DNA of 64,000 nt from Phymatolithon calcareum. Lineage: Eukaryota; Rhodophyta; Florideophyceae; Hapalidiales. The position numbers and the translations under genes were made by a program. Of the stretch, positions 41,361 to 50,896 are shown one piece after another (positions within the stretch are counted from its first letter, which is position 1; each line of letters begins with the position of its first letter). The notes beneath the pieces are model-generated. The model had not been told where the DNA came from and ran no database searches. It saw only the letters and a list, made by a program, of their open reading frames with translations. Location: contig OZ345352.1 of NCBI GenBank assembly GCA_977006965.1, positions 806,001 to 870,000 of the forward strand. Reading direction: 5' to 3'.

Positions 41361-41826
41361 TTCTCCAAAGCGGTGCTCTGTTGAATATCAGCCGTAGGCA
41401 TCGCAACCGTGTAGACCGTTCTCTTGCGCGGAGAACCACCGGTAGATTGTTCGAATCAGTTGGTATCTCGAGCGATCTTCCCTCTTCTTCCTTTGCCCAC
41501 AACTCAATTATTTCTTTTCGATATTGTTGAGTGCCGAGTATTGCCAGGATGTCCAGAAGTGTGTTCTACAAGTGCATAGAGACACGTGTAAACATCCTGT
41601 CAGGCAGTGTTGATGCATTCTTACAGATGATTTGTCTTATCGAGCAATGATGAATCCTGTCAATTTTGTTTGATATCAATTGTCGAAATCAAGCAAAAAC
41701 GGCTTTGAAATTATATATTTTAATCCAATTGGTATCGATAGTTTATTTTCGATATGATAGCGAATAATACAGCTGACAATACAGCCGGGCTGTGAGCGGC
41801 AATGTCAAAAGAGCAGTTCGTGATAC

Positions 41827-42048
41827 GGATATTGCCCCTTGCTGTATCAATTTCCTGAACTCTCAATCCTGTCGAGTCGCGCGAGATGAGGAGATACTGT
41901 GTACACTGTACACTGTAAGGTTACACTGTACAGTGTCGACAGGATTGAGTTCAGGAAATTGTCACAGCAAGGGGCAATATCCGGGAAATGCGAAGCGGGG
42001 AAGGCAATCTTGAGCTGGTTTGTACAAGATTGCCTTCCCCGTTTCACA
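41827..42048. repeat. Two adjacent hairpins, the second split by SINE-1
   Basis: Hairpin 1: 41827-41875 pairs with 41936-41982 (GGATATTGCCCCTTGCTGT ... reverse), with a CTGTAC-rich loop. Hairpin 2: 41989-42011 pairs with 42026-42048. Before SINE-1 inserted at 42050 the second hairpin would have been longer. CCGGGAAATG at 41981-41990 pairs with the sequence after the insertion at 42139-42147. Confidence 0.85.
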
Positions 42049-42049
42049 T

Positions 42050-42130
42050 CTTGGCACTAGGAAAGTTGCCCCAAGCGTCAGCAGATGCGTTGGTAACTTT
42101 TAAATAAAAATCTACTTTTCTTCTTCTTCT
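42050..42130 (+). mobile_element. SINE-1 copy, 81 bp, 11-bp target duplication
   Basis: Perfect CCGTTTCACAT at 42039-42049 and 42131-42141. Starts CTTGGCACTAGGAAAGTTG and ends AAATAAAAATCTAC plus TTC repeats. A 5'-truncated copy that broke an existing hairpin. Confidence 0.9.
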
Positions 42131-42141
42131 CCGTTTCACAT

Positions 42142-43349
42142 TTCCCGGGCCTCCTGACGTGCAGGAAGGCGCCAACTATGGCCTGAAAGCAACCGACGCT
42201 ATGCGCACGACGCAACTCGTGGCCAGCGTTATGACACTGCCTGCCTCGATTCTCTTGTCAATTGACGAGATCCCTGATGGCGGCAAGGTGGATTTTCCAC
42301 AAACAATCAGGCGATCCTTTGACTGTTTCCGTACAAATTCGACTTTCTGCCTTCCCTTTGTGAGCTTTGGGCATGGATGCGGAAAGTTTTGCGATGATGA
42401 AACACCTGTTGTTCGCTTTTTTTGAAGTATACCTGCCCGTCTGCAGAAAGTCTGAGCCCTTCGAGCAGTGTAGTTTGCATGACACCTAGGGTTTAACTCG
42501 TGCGCTCCATGTTGTCTCTAAGGGCCGTGCGATAGTTTATGGCATCGCGTAGCTGAAGCCAGGTAAGTCTAAGCTGGCTACGGAGAAGTACACAAAAGAG
42601 CGCCATTGCTTCAGCAGAATGAAGACATCATTTTCCGTTGAGCAGAGTCTCATCCTCCGTCAGGAATTCTCTTCAGGTGCAGTTACAAACATTAGCGGGC
42701 GATCACCATTTCGACATGTAGACAGCAAATGAATTACGAGCCAAGCATGACCAACTAATTCTAATCTTGCCTCTAATGCTCTGAAAACGTGGTCTCCATG
42801 TGGGCGAAACTCGCAGATTCAAGCCGGGTTACACAATACGTACAGTACACCGCATAGTGCAGAGCAGTATCAACACCCGTCTCTCCTCTCGGTCTGAGGA
42901 ATTGAGAGAGGTGTAAAACTTTGGCATTCATGGGAAGCGCATCGTTGGCCAATTTCGAGAACAAGGTTTCCGCAGACGAGGCAACAGAATATCGGTAAAT
43001 TTTACAAAGCCATCGTCAAAGCATTGGTCCCAAGTTGATCTCGTCGCATTCGCACATAATTCGCCGAGCCCTTCATTTGTTAACCAGAGTAAAGTTCAAT
43101 GACTTTCCAACCAATGAGGTGTCAAACTTCCTCCATAAATATGGAAAGCAATCTTGACAATCTTCAGAAGCGTACTGGAATTGCAATTAATGACAGCAAT
43201 ACTGTAGGATGAGATTCCCCATTCTGAAACGTGTTTGGACACCTCGTTGACAAAACTGTGCAGTACCCTCGCTCAATACGTTTCTCAATTGTCATCATTT
43301 TGCTGCTGCAGCATTTTTGCGTCCAATGTCATTGTTTACTGTGATTCGA
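42142..43349. other. No firmly supported gene
   Basis: Open frames at 42159-42425 (plus) and 42964-42773 (minus) have no motif. Confidence 0.4.
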
Positions 43350-43358
43350 TCACTGGCT

Positions 43359-43389
43359 ATTGTAATAAAAATCTACTTTTCTTCTTCTT
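43359..43389 (+). mobile_element. 31-bp SINE-1 micro-insertion
   Basis: TCACTGGCT at 43350-43358 and 43390-43398 flanks only ATTGTAATAAAAATCTAC and the TTC tail. This is the extreme 5'-truncated form of SINE-1, about 110 bp upstream of the GIY-YIG start codon. Confidence 0.85.
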
Positions 43390-43499
43390 TCACTGGCTCG
43401 TCGAATCTCCGATATGCAATGGGGGAACACCGAGTGACTATAATTGGCTCCAGTCCCGCAAAGCCCGTTCAATAATTTCAACTCACCAGTTCCTTAACC

Positions 43500-44279
43500 A
43501 TGTCCCGCCGCTACCAGACTCGCGCAGCTCGGGCACAGAGTGCCATAACCGCCCCTACCATGACGTTGTATGTGCTGAAATGCTCGGACTCTTGCTGGTA
43601 TGTCGGTATTACAGGCGACATGTCCCGTCGCTGGAATCAGCATAGCACCGGGCGTGGGGCCGAATGGACAAAAGTGCATACTCCGCTCTCCATCTATTCC
43701 GAGCGGTCTGTACCGGAGTCGGATGCAAAGCATGAGGAAGCCGTCCTTACCTCGGAAATGATGCTGAAATACGGTGTTAACAAAGTTCGTGGAGCGAGTT
43801 TGACGTACGCTCGCAAATACGACCTACGGGAAAGTGATGTTCGTATGGTCGCAGGAGTAATCCGCAAAGCACTTGACCTCAACTACACGGAGGTTCGTGA
43901 ACAGATCATCGAAGAGCTGGAGGCAGAAACACCGCGGCAATCCGCGGTCACTAAGGACACGTTCGATGAGGTTGGCATGCTTGCAAGCGTGCTTGGTGTC
44001 TTCAACATAGGCACTGGCACTGGCAGTACTAGAAGTTCAGGTGCTAGTGGCTCAAATGCGTTCTCAAGGGGTATGACGACAAGAAGCAGTGCCGCAAGCT
44101 CAGGGGGTGATTCATGTTCGCGATGCGGCAGAAACAGCCACAGGCGGGATGATTGCTATGCGACGACGCACTTAAACGGGAGAAGAATTTGGAAGAGTGG
44201 GTGTGAGAAGTGTGGGAGGAATAGCCATTTAGTTGGGAGCTGTTATGCGAGAACCGATCTCTATGGCAATGCAATCTAG
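43500..44279 (+). CDS. GIY-YIG nuclease-domain protein with two CCHC zinc knuckles
   Basis: 259 residues from the ATG at 43500, single exon. GIY-YIG domain at about 22-105: LYVLKC (first strand), WYVGITGDMSRRWNQHSTG (second strand with the conserved Arg and His) and HEEAVLTSEMM with the expected metal-binding Glu. The spacing follows the small UvrC/UPF0213-like type. A helical and then Ser/Gly-rich linker leads to two knuckles, CSRCGRNSHRRDDC (about 207-220) and CEKCGRNSHLVGSC (about 235-248), both CX2CX4HX4C. The knuckles suggest RNA or ssDNA binding. It may be a DNA-repair or mobile-element-derived nuclease. No partner gene is adjacent. Confidence 0.85.
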   Translation: MSRRYQTRAARAQSAITAPTMTLYVLKCSDSCWYVGITGDMSRRWNQHSTGRGAEWTKVHTPLSIYSERSVPESDAKHEEAVLTSEMMLKYGVNKVRGASLTYARKYDLRESDVRMVAGVIRKALDLNYTEVREQIIEELEAETPRQSAVTKDTFDEVGMLASVLGVFNIGTGTGSTRSSGASGSNAFSRGMTTRSSAASSGGDSCSRCGRNSHRRDDCYATTHLNGRRIWKSGCEKCGRNSHLVGSCYARTDLYGNAI

Positions 44280-46334
44280 AAGCGTTTCGCGGTGTGTTTT
44301 GGCAGAGTACTTAATTTCTACCGTGTGCAACGTACGTTGCAATTCCGTGAAATCTCGATACAGGAAGCATGACGTTGAGCGAGAGAAAGCATTGACGATA
44401 TATAAGGCTTGCTGTAAACTCTCTCAGATAAACATGTCCATTGGTTCTTGACAATTTCAGTAGGGTCAAGTAGAGCAACAAACTATTCCACGACCTCTCG
44501 ACTTAAGCGCACTGCTCAATTCTGATGATTTGCAAAGAGATGGACAAATCCCAATTAAAGCTTCAGATCGTCGGCGGAAACTATGTTGTTCAAAGCAAAT
44601 AGTTGGGCGTATCGGATTAGAAAGACCCACTCTTCACATACATCGCCGTTCATTAACGCCGGAGCTGACTATTGCATAGTTCGATAAGACGTCCACTGTC
44701 CTACACTCATCGGTCTATGACAAATCTGAATGGAGGACAGCGAGATAAAAACTCAAGCTCATGGCCAATGCAACACAATATGCAAATTTGTAGCACATGT
44801 TTTTGCCACTTCCGAGCGTGTCTGTATTCCCTGTTGTTGTCCTTGTCTCTCCCTCCGGATAGTCTGTGCAGATAACGTGTTTACTCTACTATGTAATCGC
44901 AGGAACCTAGGTTGGAACATCGTTCTGGTAGATTCGGGTCTGCGGCCATGCAATAATGTGGGTACCCAAAGTGTTGTACTGTATAGGCACCTTACCATAG
45001 CTCTGGCACGAGAAACCCTGAATTTCTCTTGCCATTCAGTCATGGATTGAATGAACTATGTATGATATTCCACAGTTCCCCCGAGAACCTCTCATTTCAT
45101 TCCTTCCTACGAGCCACGTGGCCAACGTCACGACGTTTGGGCGTTTAGAAGTCCATTCATATTGAGAATACTCTTGATACTGTAGTATCAAAGGAAAATC
45201 GAATATCAGGCCTTGAGCGAAATTTAATTTCCTTGATACTCTATCATACTTCTGATATATCTCCAGGCTTCAGGAGTATCAAATCAAGCTTTCAAATTTC
45301 TTTGATGCCTCTTCCTCGTGAGAATGTCGAAATGATGACGACGGGTGCTCACTAAGCACATTTGCTATGTGTATGCGATATCATAGAAAAAGGAGGCAGT
45401 CTGGCCAAGATAGATAGAGGGGTAAGAAGCAATCGACCAGAAATACCAAATAGATAAACTGCGTTTTTTATCAAAACAAAGGGCGAAAGCCAGCAAAGGT
45501 ACCAGCTTTTGCAGCCTTCGAACGCGGTACTCGGGGTTACAGGGAGCAGACGAAGGGACGGGATGTTGCCGGCGCAAGGGCGACTTCGGTTAAGCTTGCT
45601 CCGCGTACGTCGCGTGGCAGGCTGCAGAGTGCACAGCACACGCCTGGCCTGTCCTCCGCTAATATTGTCACGCCGCAAAGCACCCTTCCCCGGTCAGCAG
45701 AAAGACGTCTACTATTTCTATCATATCAGTAGGTCAAGGACTCGTGTATGATACGGTCAGCAAAAACACAAACTACAGCTGTATACAGCTGTACTGTACA
45801 GTAGCACTGTACTGTACATAGCTGTACTGTGCAACAATGACATTTTCTTGGCACCAGGAAAGTTGCCCCACGCGTCAGCAGATGAGTTGGAAACTTTTAA
45901 TTAACAATCTACCTTTCTTCTTCCACTCAACTATGGCACCCAGCCCTCGTTTTGAGAAACCAACGATCATTTCGTATCACCACGATTCACTGATATGCGA
46001 CGACGACAAGGTTCACCGCTGAGCACTGGAAAGGTAACAAACATGCATGTAAGGGAAGCACTGGATGCTCAGGCATATTCTCATTGTGCGAAGCGAAAAT
46101 AAGTGGCTTTACAACAATTATAGAATTCTTCACCTCCAACTTCGTCTGTTCTCTCATCAGTAGGCAATGATGCTTTTACAATGCGTACCAGGAAACATAC
46201 GCCTCTCTTCTTGGCGATGTACCAAACAAAGATATCGAATCGGCCACAACAAACGTCTCCCACCTCAGCAAATGGAATCAAATGAAGCCTTCTAGACGTG
46301 CTAGCCTCTTAGGGGAATAAAGCAATAGTCATCA
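44280..46334. other. No firmly supported gene; short palindromes
   Basis: Small frames without motifs. Low-complexity palindromic runs occur at about 45176-45195 (TTGATACTGTAGTATCAA) and 45775-45830 (ACAGCTGTATACAGCTGT and CTGTAC repeats). Confidence 0.4.
45847..45924 (+). mobile_element. SINE-1 copy, diverged
   Basis: CTTGGCACCAGGAAAGTTG through GCAGATGAGTTGGAAAC to AACAATCTACC and TTC repeats. Same truncation point as the 42050 copy. No target duplication found, so it is probably older. Confidence 0.7.
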
Positions 46335-46850
46335 TCACTGATCCTTTTCTGGCCGTCCACGTGGACCATGGAACCAATACGACTACTGCAGGTGATTTGC
46401 ATCTTCTTTCGAGCGGCATACAGAGAAGAGGGTGAAGAGCGGTGACATTAAGGAGTGCTTTATTTGCCACAACCACGAAGAACGCTCTACCGTGTATCAA
46501 GTACCGTAGTAGATAACCGTGTATTTTCCTGTCCTGTAATGCACGCATTTGCTCGCAGCACAGGATCCTCTCGATTGCTGTGCGGGGAGGCGTCCGGCGC
46601 GGGACGTCAAGGAGCCCGGGAAGCAGCATGGGCGTTTTGGTTCTCCACTCCAATCCGCCTTGCGACATAGAACTGTGGAGGACAACGTACGAATAGCTCT
46701 TACTAGAACAAAGTATAGGACAGAATGGAGAAAACTTAGACCTTGGAAGCACTGCTAACCTCACTTGGGGGATACAGTATCAATAGAAGATAACACATCC
46801 TAATAAAATACTGCTTTGTGAGCCTCTTTGGAAGCAGCAGATGCATAGGG
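46335..46850. repeat. Dispersed repeat family R2, copy 3 (longest)
   Basis: Combines the segment shared with 25275-25490 (about 46335-46465 and 46795-46850) with the segment shared with 7060-7225 (46527-46680), in one locus. This shows the other two are parts of one longer repeat unit. Coding frames on either strand are broken. Confidence 0.5.
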
Positions 46851-47292
46851 CAATGATCCACTACGGTGTATTGTGGGCTGAGAACAATGCAAAGGCATGG
46901 ACAGGGAGTGCAGCGATTAGCACATGCTGCGTGACGAGCATCATTGTCGCAATTGAGAAGCGTTCTCCATTCTCTCCTTGAAGGTCTTCCTACATCACTT
47001 GAAAGAGATTAGAATGAATTCCTGGCAGTCAAACGTGGGGTGCCGGGCTCATTCTTTTTTTAACCACTGTTTTTCTCAAATTTCAATAGCATGATGAGAT
47101 TGTAAGATAGGGTACAGCCTCCTCGCATATGGAAGAACGAGTCGTATAAGGACAGATGAGATTGGCAAATAAAATGGCATGGTCTACTACTAATAGTCTC
47201 CTCCGGTACAGATTTACAACAGCTCACCGCATACAGACTCCATCACAGCCTGCGACTGAACGTTTCTCGATCTTCCACATCGAACATCCGCA

Positions 47293-48906
47293 ATGTCGAT
47301 ATCGCAAATTGAAGAAACAGAACTCAGCTTCAAAGGCAGTCTCGGCCTTCTCGTCGCAATCACATTCATCGTTTTCGAGATCTTCCTCCTCCCCATATTC
47401 GAGCACACTCGCGAAAATCTCACAACAGCTGTCGTGCGACATCGGCTTGCAAAAGGCGGAGAGATTACTTTGCAAAAAGAGAATCCAATTGCTCGAGCAC
47501 TTGGTCTTTCTGATGGGCTGGCAAGACCCAGGGGGATGATCTTGCTTTCAAGGGTGATCAAGGTATTTCTCAAAGTTTCGTTGGTCGTCAGCCTTTTCGT
47601 TTGGGAATACCAACTCGAAACCATAGTGCTATCGCCTGTTGTTCAGCTTCTTGTCGACAACCGCGGCCTACAAGGTCCTCCGGGGTATGCGTCCATCACT
47701 TCACCCATTCCAATTGAAGGATTGCCACAAGGATCAGTCCATGCCCTTGTTCCATTCGGCCAAATCGGCGCCAATGCATCTCGACCGTATGACATTAGCC
47801 GCGCTCCTGGCATTGATCTTTTCTACTCCTCACATTGCGTTTCTGTTTCTGAGGACAAAACAACGCTGAGACGAACGGCCTATTTTGGCGTGTACATGCG
47901 AACTGGAAGCGCAATTCCTGACACCCTTGCTTGCTTGAATGGAACAGAAGGCCGCGACAAAGCTGTTCTCCTCAGCTACAACCCCAGCAGTACCAGCACC
48001 GTACACTCTAACATTTCTTCACTACTGATCCGGAAGGAAGTCGCAAGAGACGGGGCTAGCGTTTTGTATTCGGCCACAGTAACACTTCCACCTGGGACAC
48101 CACTTAAAGGAACTTTCGAAGGATATGTCGCAATCACGTTGCTCACTCATTTCAACAAAGACATTAAATGGTCCTCGTACGGCCTTTTTCTTCATGAAAA
48201 ACGGGGTACAATCATGAGATTGCTTATCCCGCTCACAACAGACTCGGATCTATGTGGGCATCAGAAACAAGGGAAGAATAAGGCTTGGCAAGGCGTTTGG
48301 ACGAGATCGGAATCTAACATAACCTGTCCAAGTGGCATCACCGTGTCCGGGATTTCGTCCCTCGAACACAAGTCGGATGTACAAGACGCAGACGCTCGCA
48401 CTGGGAACAGTACAGTGTTCAAAGTAGGTCCCACCCTTGATGTGCTTCGAGCATGGCTAGCAGAAACTGCATTTTACTCTTTTCGGAGTAGGATCGAATA
48501 TACTGCCGATTTGCGGGAGAAAACAGATGGCGACATGTTTTTTTTCTCGTCGGCAAGATCGCAGAAAGTATACTTGAAAATCGGATACCCGAAGAAGCAT
48601 GTTAAGATGAAAAAGTTGTCCACGATAGCTTTGCTAGTTGTGCTCTCCTTATTTGCTTTGTATTGTATTGCTTCGTTCGTGATTGAGTTTCAAAGTCGGC
48701 TAAGCACAGGGATCGATTCAGAATGCGTTTCAAGAAAAGCTATGCTCAACATGATAAGAGAAGATGCAATAGACCGGGGTGTTTTTCCGTGGAGTAGTGG
48801 GCATTCTGTGACTATAGCCCTTTCAGTCAATGATACTGATCAACAATGTTTGAAAGTTGTGCGCAGTCAAACAGACAGAGGTTCAGAAAGAAACATTGGG
48901 AACTAA
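47293..48906 (+). CDS. Predicted multi-pass membrane glycoprotein, family unknown
   Basis: 537 residues from the ATG at 47293, single exon. Hydrophobic segments at about 17-38 (GLLVAITFIVFEIFLLP), 90-118 (VFLKVSLVVSLFVW and a following stretch) and 440-466 (STIALLVVLSLFALYCIASF). Between segments two and three lies a ~320-residue domain with sequons NAS, NGT, NIS, NIT and NST, and several Cys, so it likely faces outside or the ER/Golgi lumen. A cytosolic tail follows the last segment. I do not recognise the family. Clean length and composition make it a confident gene. Confidence 0.72.
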   Translation: MSISQIEETELSFKGSLGLLVAITFIVFEIFLLPIFEHTRENLTTAVVRHRLAKGGEITLQKENPIARALGLSDGLARPRGMILLSRVIKVFLKVSLVVSLFVWEYQLETIVLSPVVQLLVDNRGLQGPPGYASITSPIPIEGLPQGSVHALVPFGQIGANASRPYDISRAPGIDLFYSSHCVSVSEDKTTLRRTAYFGVYMRTGSAIPDTLACLNGTEGRDKAVLLSYNPSSTSTVHSNISSLLIRKEVARDGASVLYSATVTLPPGTPLKGTFEGYVAITLLTHFNKDIKWSSYGLFLHEKRGTIMRLLIPLTTDSDLCGHQKQGKNKAWQGVWTRSESNITCPSGITVSGISSLEHKSDVQDADARTGNSTVFKVGPTLDVLRAWLAETAFYSFRSRIEYTADLREKTDGDMFFFSSARSQKVYLKIGYPKKHVKMKKLSTIALLVVLSLFALYCIASFVIEFQSRLSTGIDSECVSRKAMLNMIREDAIDRGVFPWSSGHSVTIALSVNDTDQQCLKVVRSQTDRGSERNIGN

Positions 48907-49647
48907 GGACATAGCGGCTGCACATAGTATTAGACCCTTTCGAAAATCTTCTCGTTTGCTCCTAGCGTGCTGGACGCAGACAGACTCAAGAATATATCAG
49001 CTATATAGATGGCCTGAATAAGGAGTACATTAAAAATCTGTATAGGAGCACCGCACCTAATAAGGCCATATTCCGTTCTAGGTGTTCAGCTTCTCTTCTT
49101 CTTAGTTCTTGAACTTATAGCAAGCAACAAAAATCGCCGGCCTGCCTCGTTAAGTACAAATATTTGCTTCAGAGCGATGGGCGAGGGAAGATCAGATCGC
49201 AATCCAATTTACTAAATATTTCGACTTTTCAAGTGATGGTGACCTAGTTGAACTCTAGGACAATTTCCTTGTCATTCAGGAGCGCCTTGTCCAGATGTGC
49301 TATTAAGATCCGACGTACACTTGTGATTTGTACTGCAGGGGGGGTGGTGGAAGTGAACCCGTGACTGCACAGTATGCCAAAGTTCCCAGAAAACTGACGC
49401 GAAACGCACGATAAAAATTCGACTCCGACTCTTCGACTGCTGCGTGGTATCAACTCTTCTCTCCATCCGCGAGTCCTGCAAGAAAAATTAAAAAGTCGTA
49501 AGGAAGCTGAGTTTAACAGCGTCCTAAAAGCTATTCTCAATAACTGGACGAATAGAAGCAGAAGAGGCCCGACCTACGCGCTGTAGACAATGACGCGTCT
49601 AAAGTTAGACACAAGCACATAATGTACGTTTGCTGTCCTCCTTCCAC
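48907..49647. other. No recognisable gene
   Basis: Minus-strand frame 49540-49244 has no motif. Confidence 0.4.
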
Positions 49648-50012
49648 AGTACAACCTGCTTAACTGCAACACAGCGGCAAGAGTATGTATCATACGTTGC
49701 AGTTTTACAGGTTTTGCAGCTGCACAAGGTCAATCATATCGTCTGTTGACAAGAATTACAGTGCAGAACAGCACACGATAATTTTGCCTCACTGTAGTGT
49801 GAAAGCGCCGGAAGCAGATCATAGTTGCAATACATGCCATCATAAATATAACCAAACTTAATGCCCATTGCAATAAAGCAGGCTGCAAAAGACCTTAAAA
49901 TTTCGATATTTTTGGATATATACCAAGCTCGTCTGAGAGTCTCTGTTGCAGAAATGCCGGGATTGCAGCTACACGGGTTGCAGTTTAGGAGGTTGTAATG
50001 TACAGTAAACTT
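49648..50012. repeat. TTGCA-dense repeat, copy 2
   Basis: About 360 bp similar to 30866-31200 in the same orientation. Contains about nine TTGCA/TGCAA words. No ORF. Confidence 0.65.
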
Positions 50013-50259
50013 TATAACCGTCTCAAGGGCCATACACCCCCATCTTTGAAGCGCTCTCACTGGCCGAAAAAATGCTCATGAACTGGACGAAAATTCTAAT
50101 TATGTCGTTTGCACCGACGGGACTGTATCCAGTCTCAAGAAAATGTGTAGAAACAAGTGAAATATTTTCAAATATGAAGTCAGCAAAAGTTTCCAATTTG
50201 CGGCTCTAATCAATCATTACAAAAAATTCTTACAGTGATTCCTGAGAACAGTTTCTATA

Positions 50260-50754
50260 ACGACTTATTATTATGATATTGTCGTTATGATATTTTGTTG
50301 GAATTTTGTTGGAACTTTTAAATGTTGGAATGGAATTTTTACTTTACTTTTAAGTTTTTGTTTTGTTTCTTGGTCAAGAGGTACTAGACATAATGTCCTT
50401 GAGACACTCTTTGACCTTACTCGGAGTGGTTTGCTCCGCTTTAGTCTTGCCTTCTCTAGCAAAGTGCGACGTCGGTTCGTCTTATATAGACGATGGTCGC
50501 ATCTTCCATTCTAAACTAAACCTATTTTTTACATATAAAAAGCACTATTTAGATTCCACTAGGCGATTGGGTGATGGAATCTAAAACTGACCAATAGGAA
50601 TGCGAATGATTGAAACTTTGCAATGACACTTGTAACACTCGTGTATTTGCATACGTGGGATTTTGCAGTACATGTGCAACATTTTTCTGTAATGCGCTAC
50701 GTAGCAGTCATAGTTGTAGTACAAGTGTAACTCTTGTAATATAAAATCGTTACA
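50260..50754 (-). repeat. 3' LTR of the Gypsy element
   Basis: Starts TGTAACGATTTTATATTAC on the minus strand, directly after the polypurine tract. The first ~225 bp match 56197-56387. A TATA box (CTATATAAG on minus, near 50483) lies further in. The 3' end of the LTR is approximate. Confidence 0.6.
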
Positions 50755-50896
50755 AATCCTCCCCTTCTATTCTGTATTCGTCCTCGAATACTCTAAGTTT
50801 CGGGGTTTAGCAGGTCGGATATTTTCATGAAATTCTTAGCGGCGGTACTTGTTGGATTGGCTATGGTTCGGTCGAAGGTATCAGGAACAAAACATT

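Larger units (their letters stand above)
39417..41545 (-). pseudogene. LINE-A, longest copy, carrying two nested insertions
   Basis: The minus strand reads ELWAKEEEGRS, then RLTRALVGREIRIN, SNLGMTRRGYSTEK, KAFIR (then PVYEY after the insertion), VKIQKDIATILFGKW, ARKITF-like and HQAVRMKESRYRILCAR, then the 3' end CCATGTGTCCCAACTGG as read on plus. It is interrupted by the 758-bp inverted-repeat element (40116-40873) and by SINE-2 (41189-41360). Taking both out gives about 1.2 kb of LINE with frameshifts. It supplies the internal reference for the other LINE-A copies. Confidence 0.7.

Noticed and set aside
45775-45830. Operator-like palindromes of CTGTAC
   Set aside because: Low-complexity run of overlapping short palindromes with no gene beside it.
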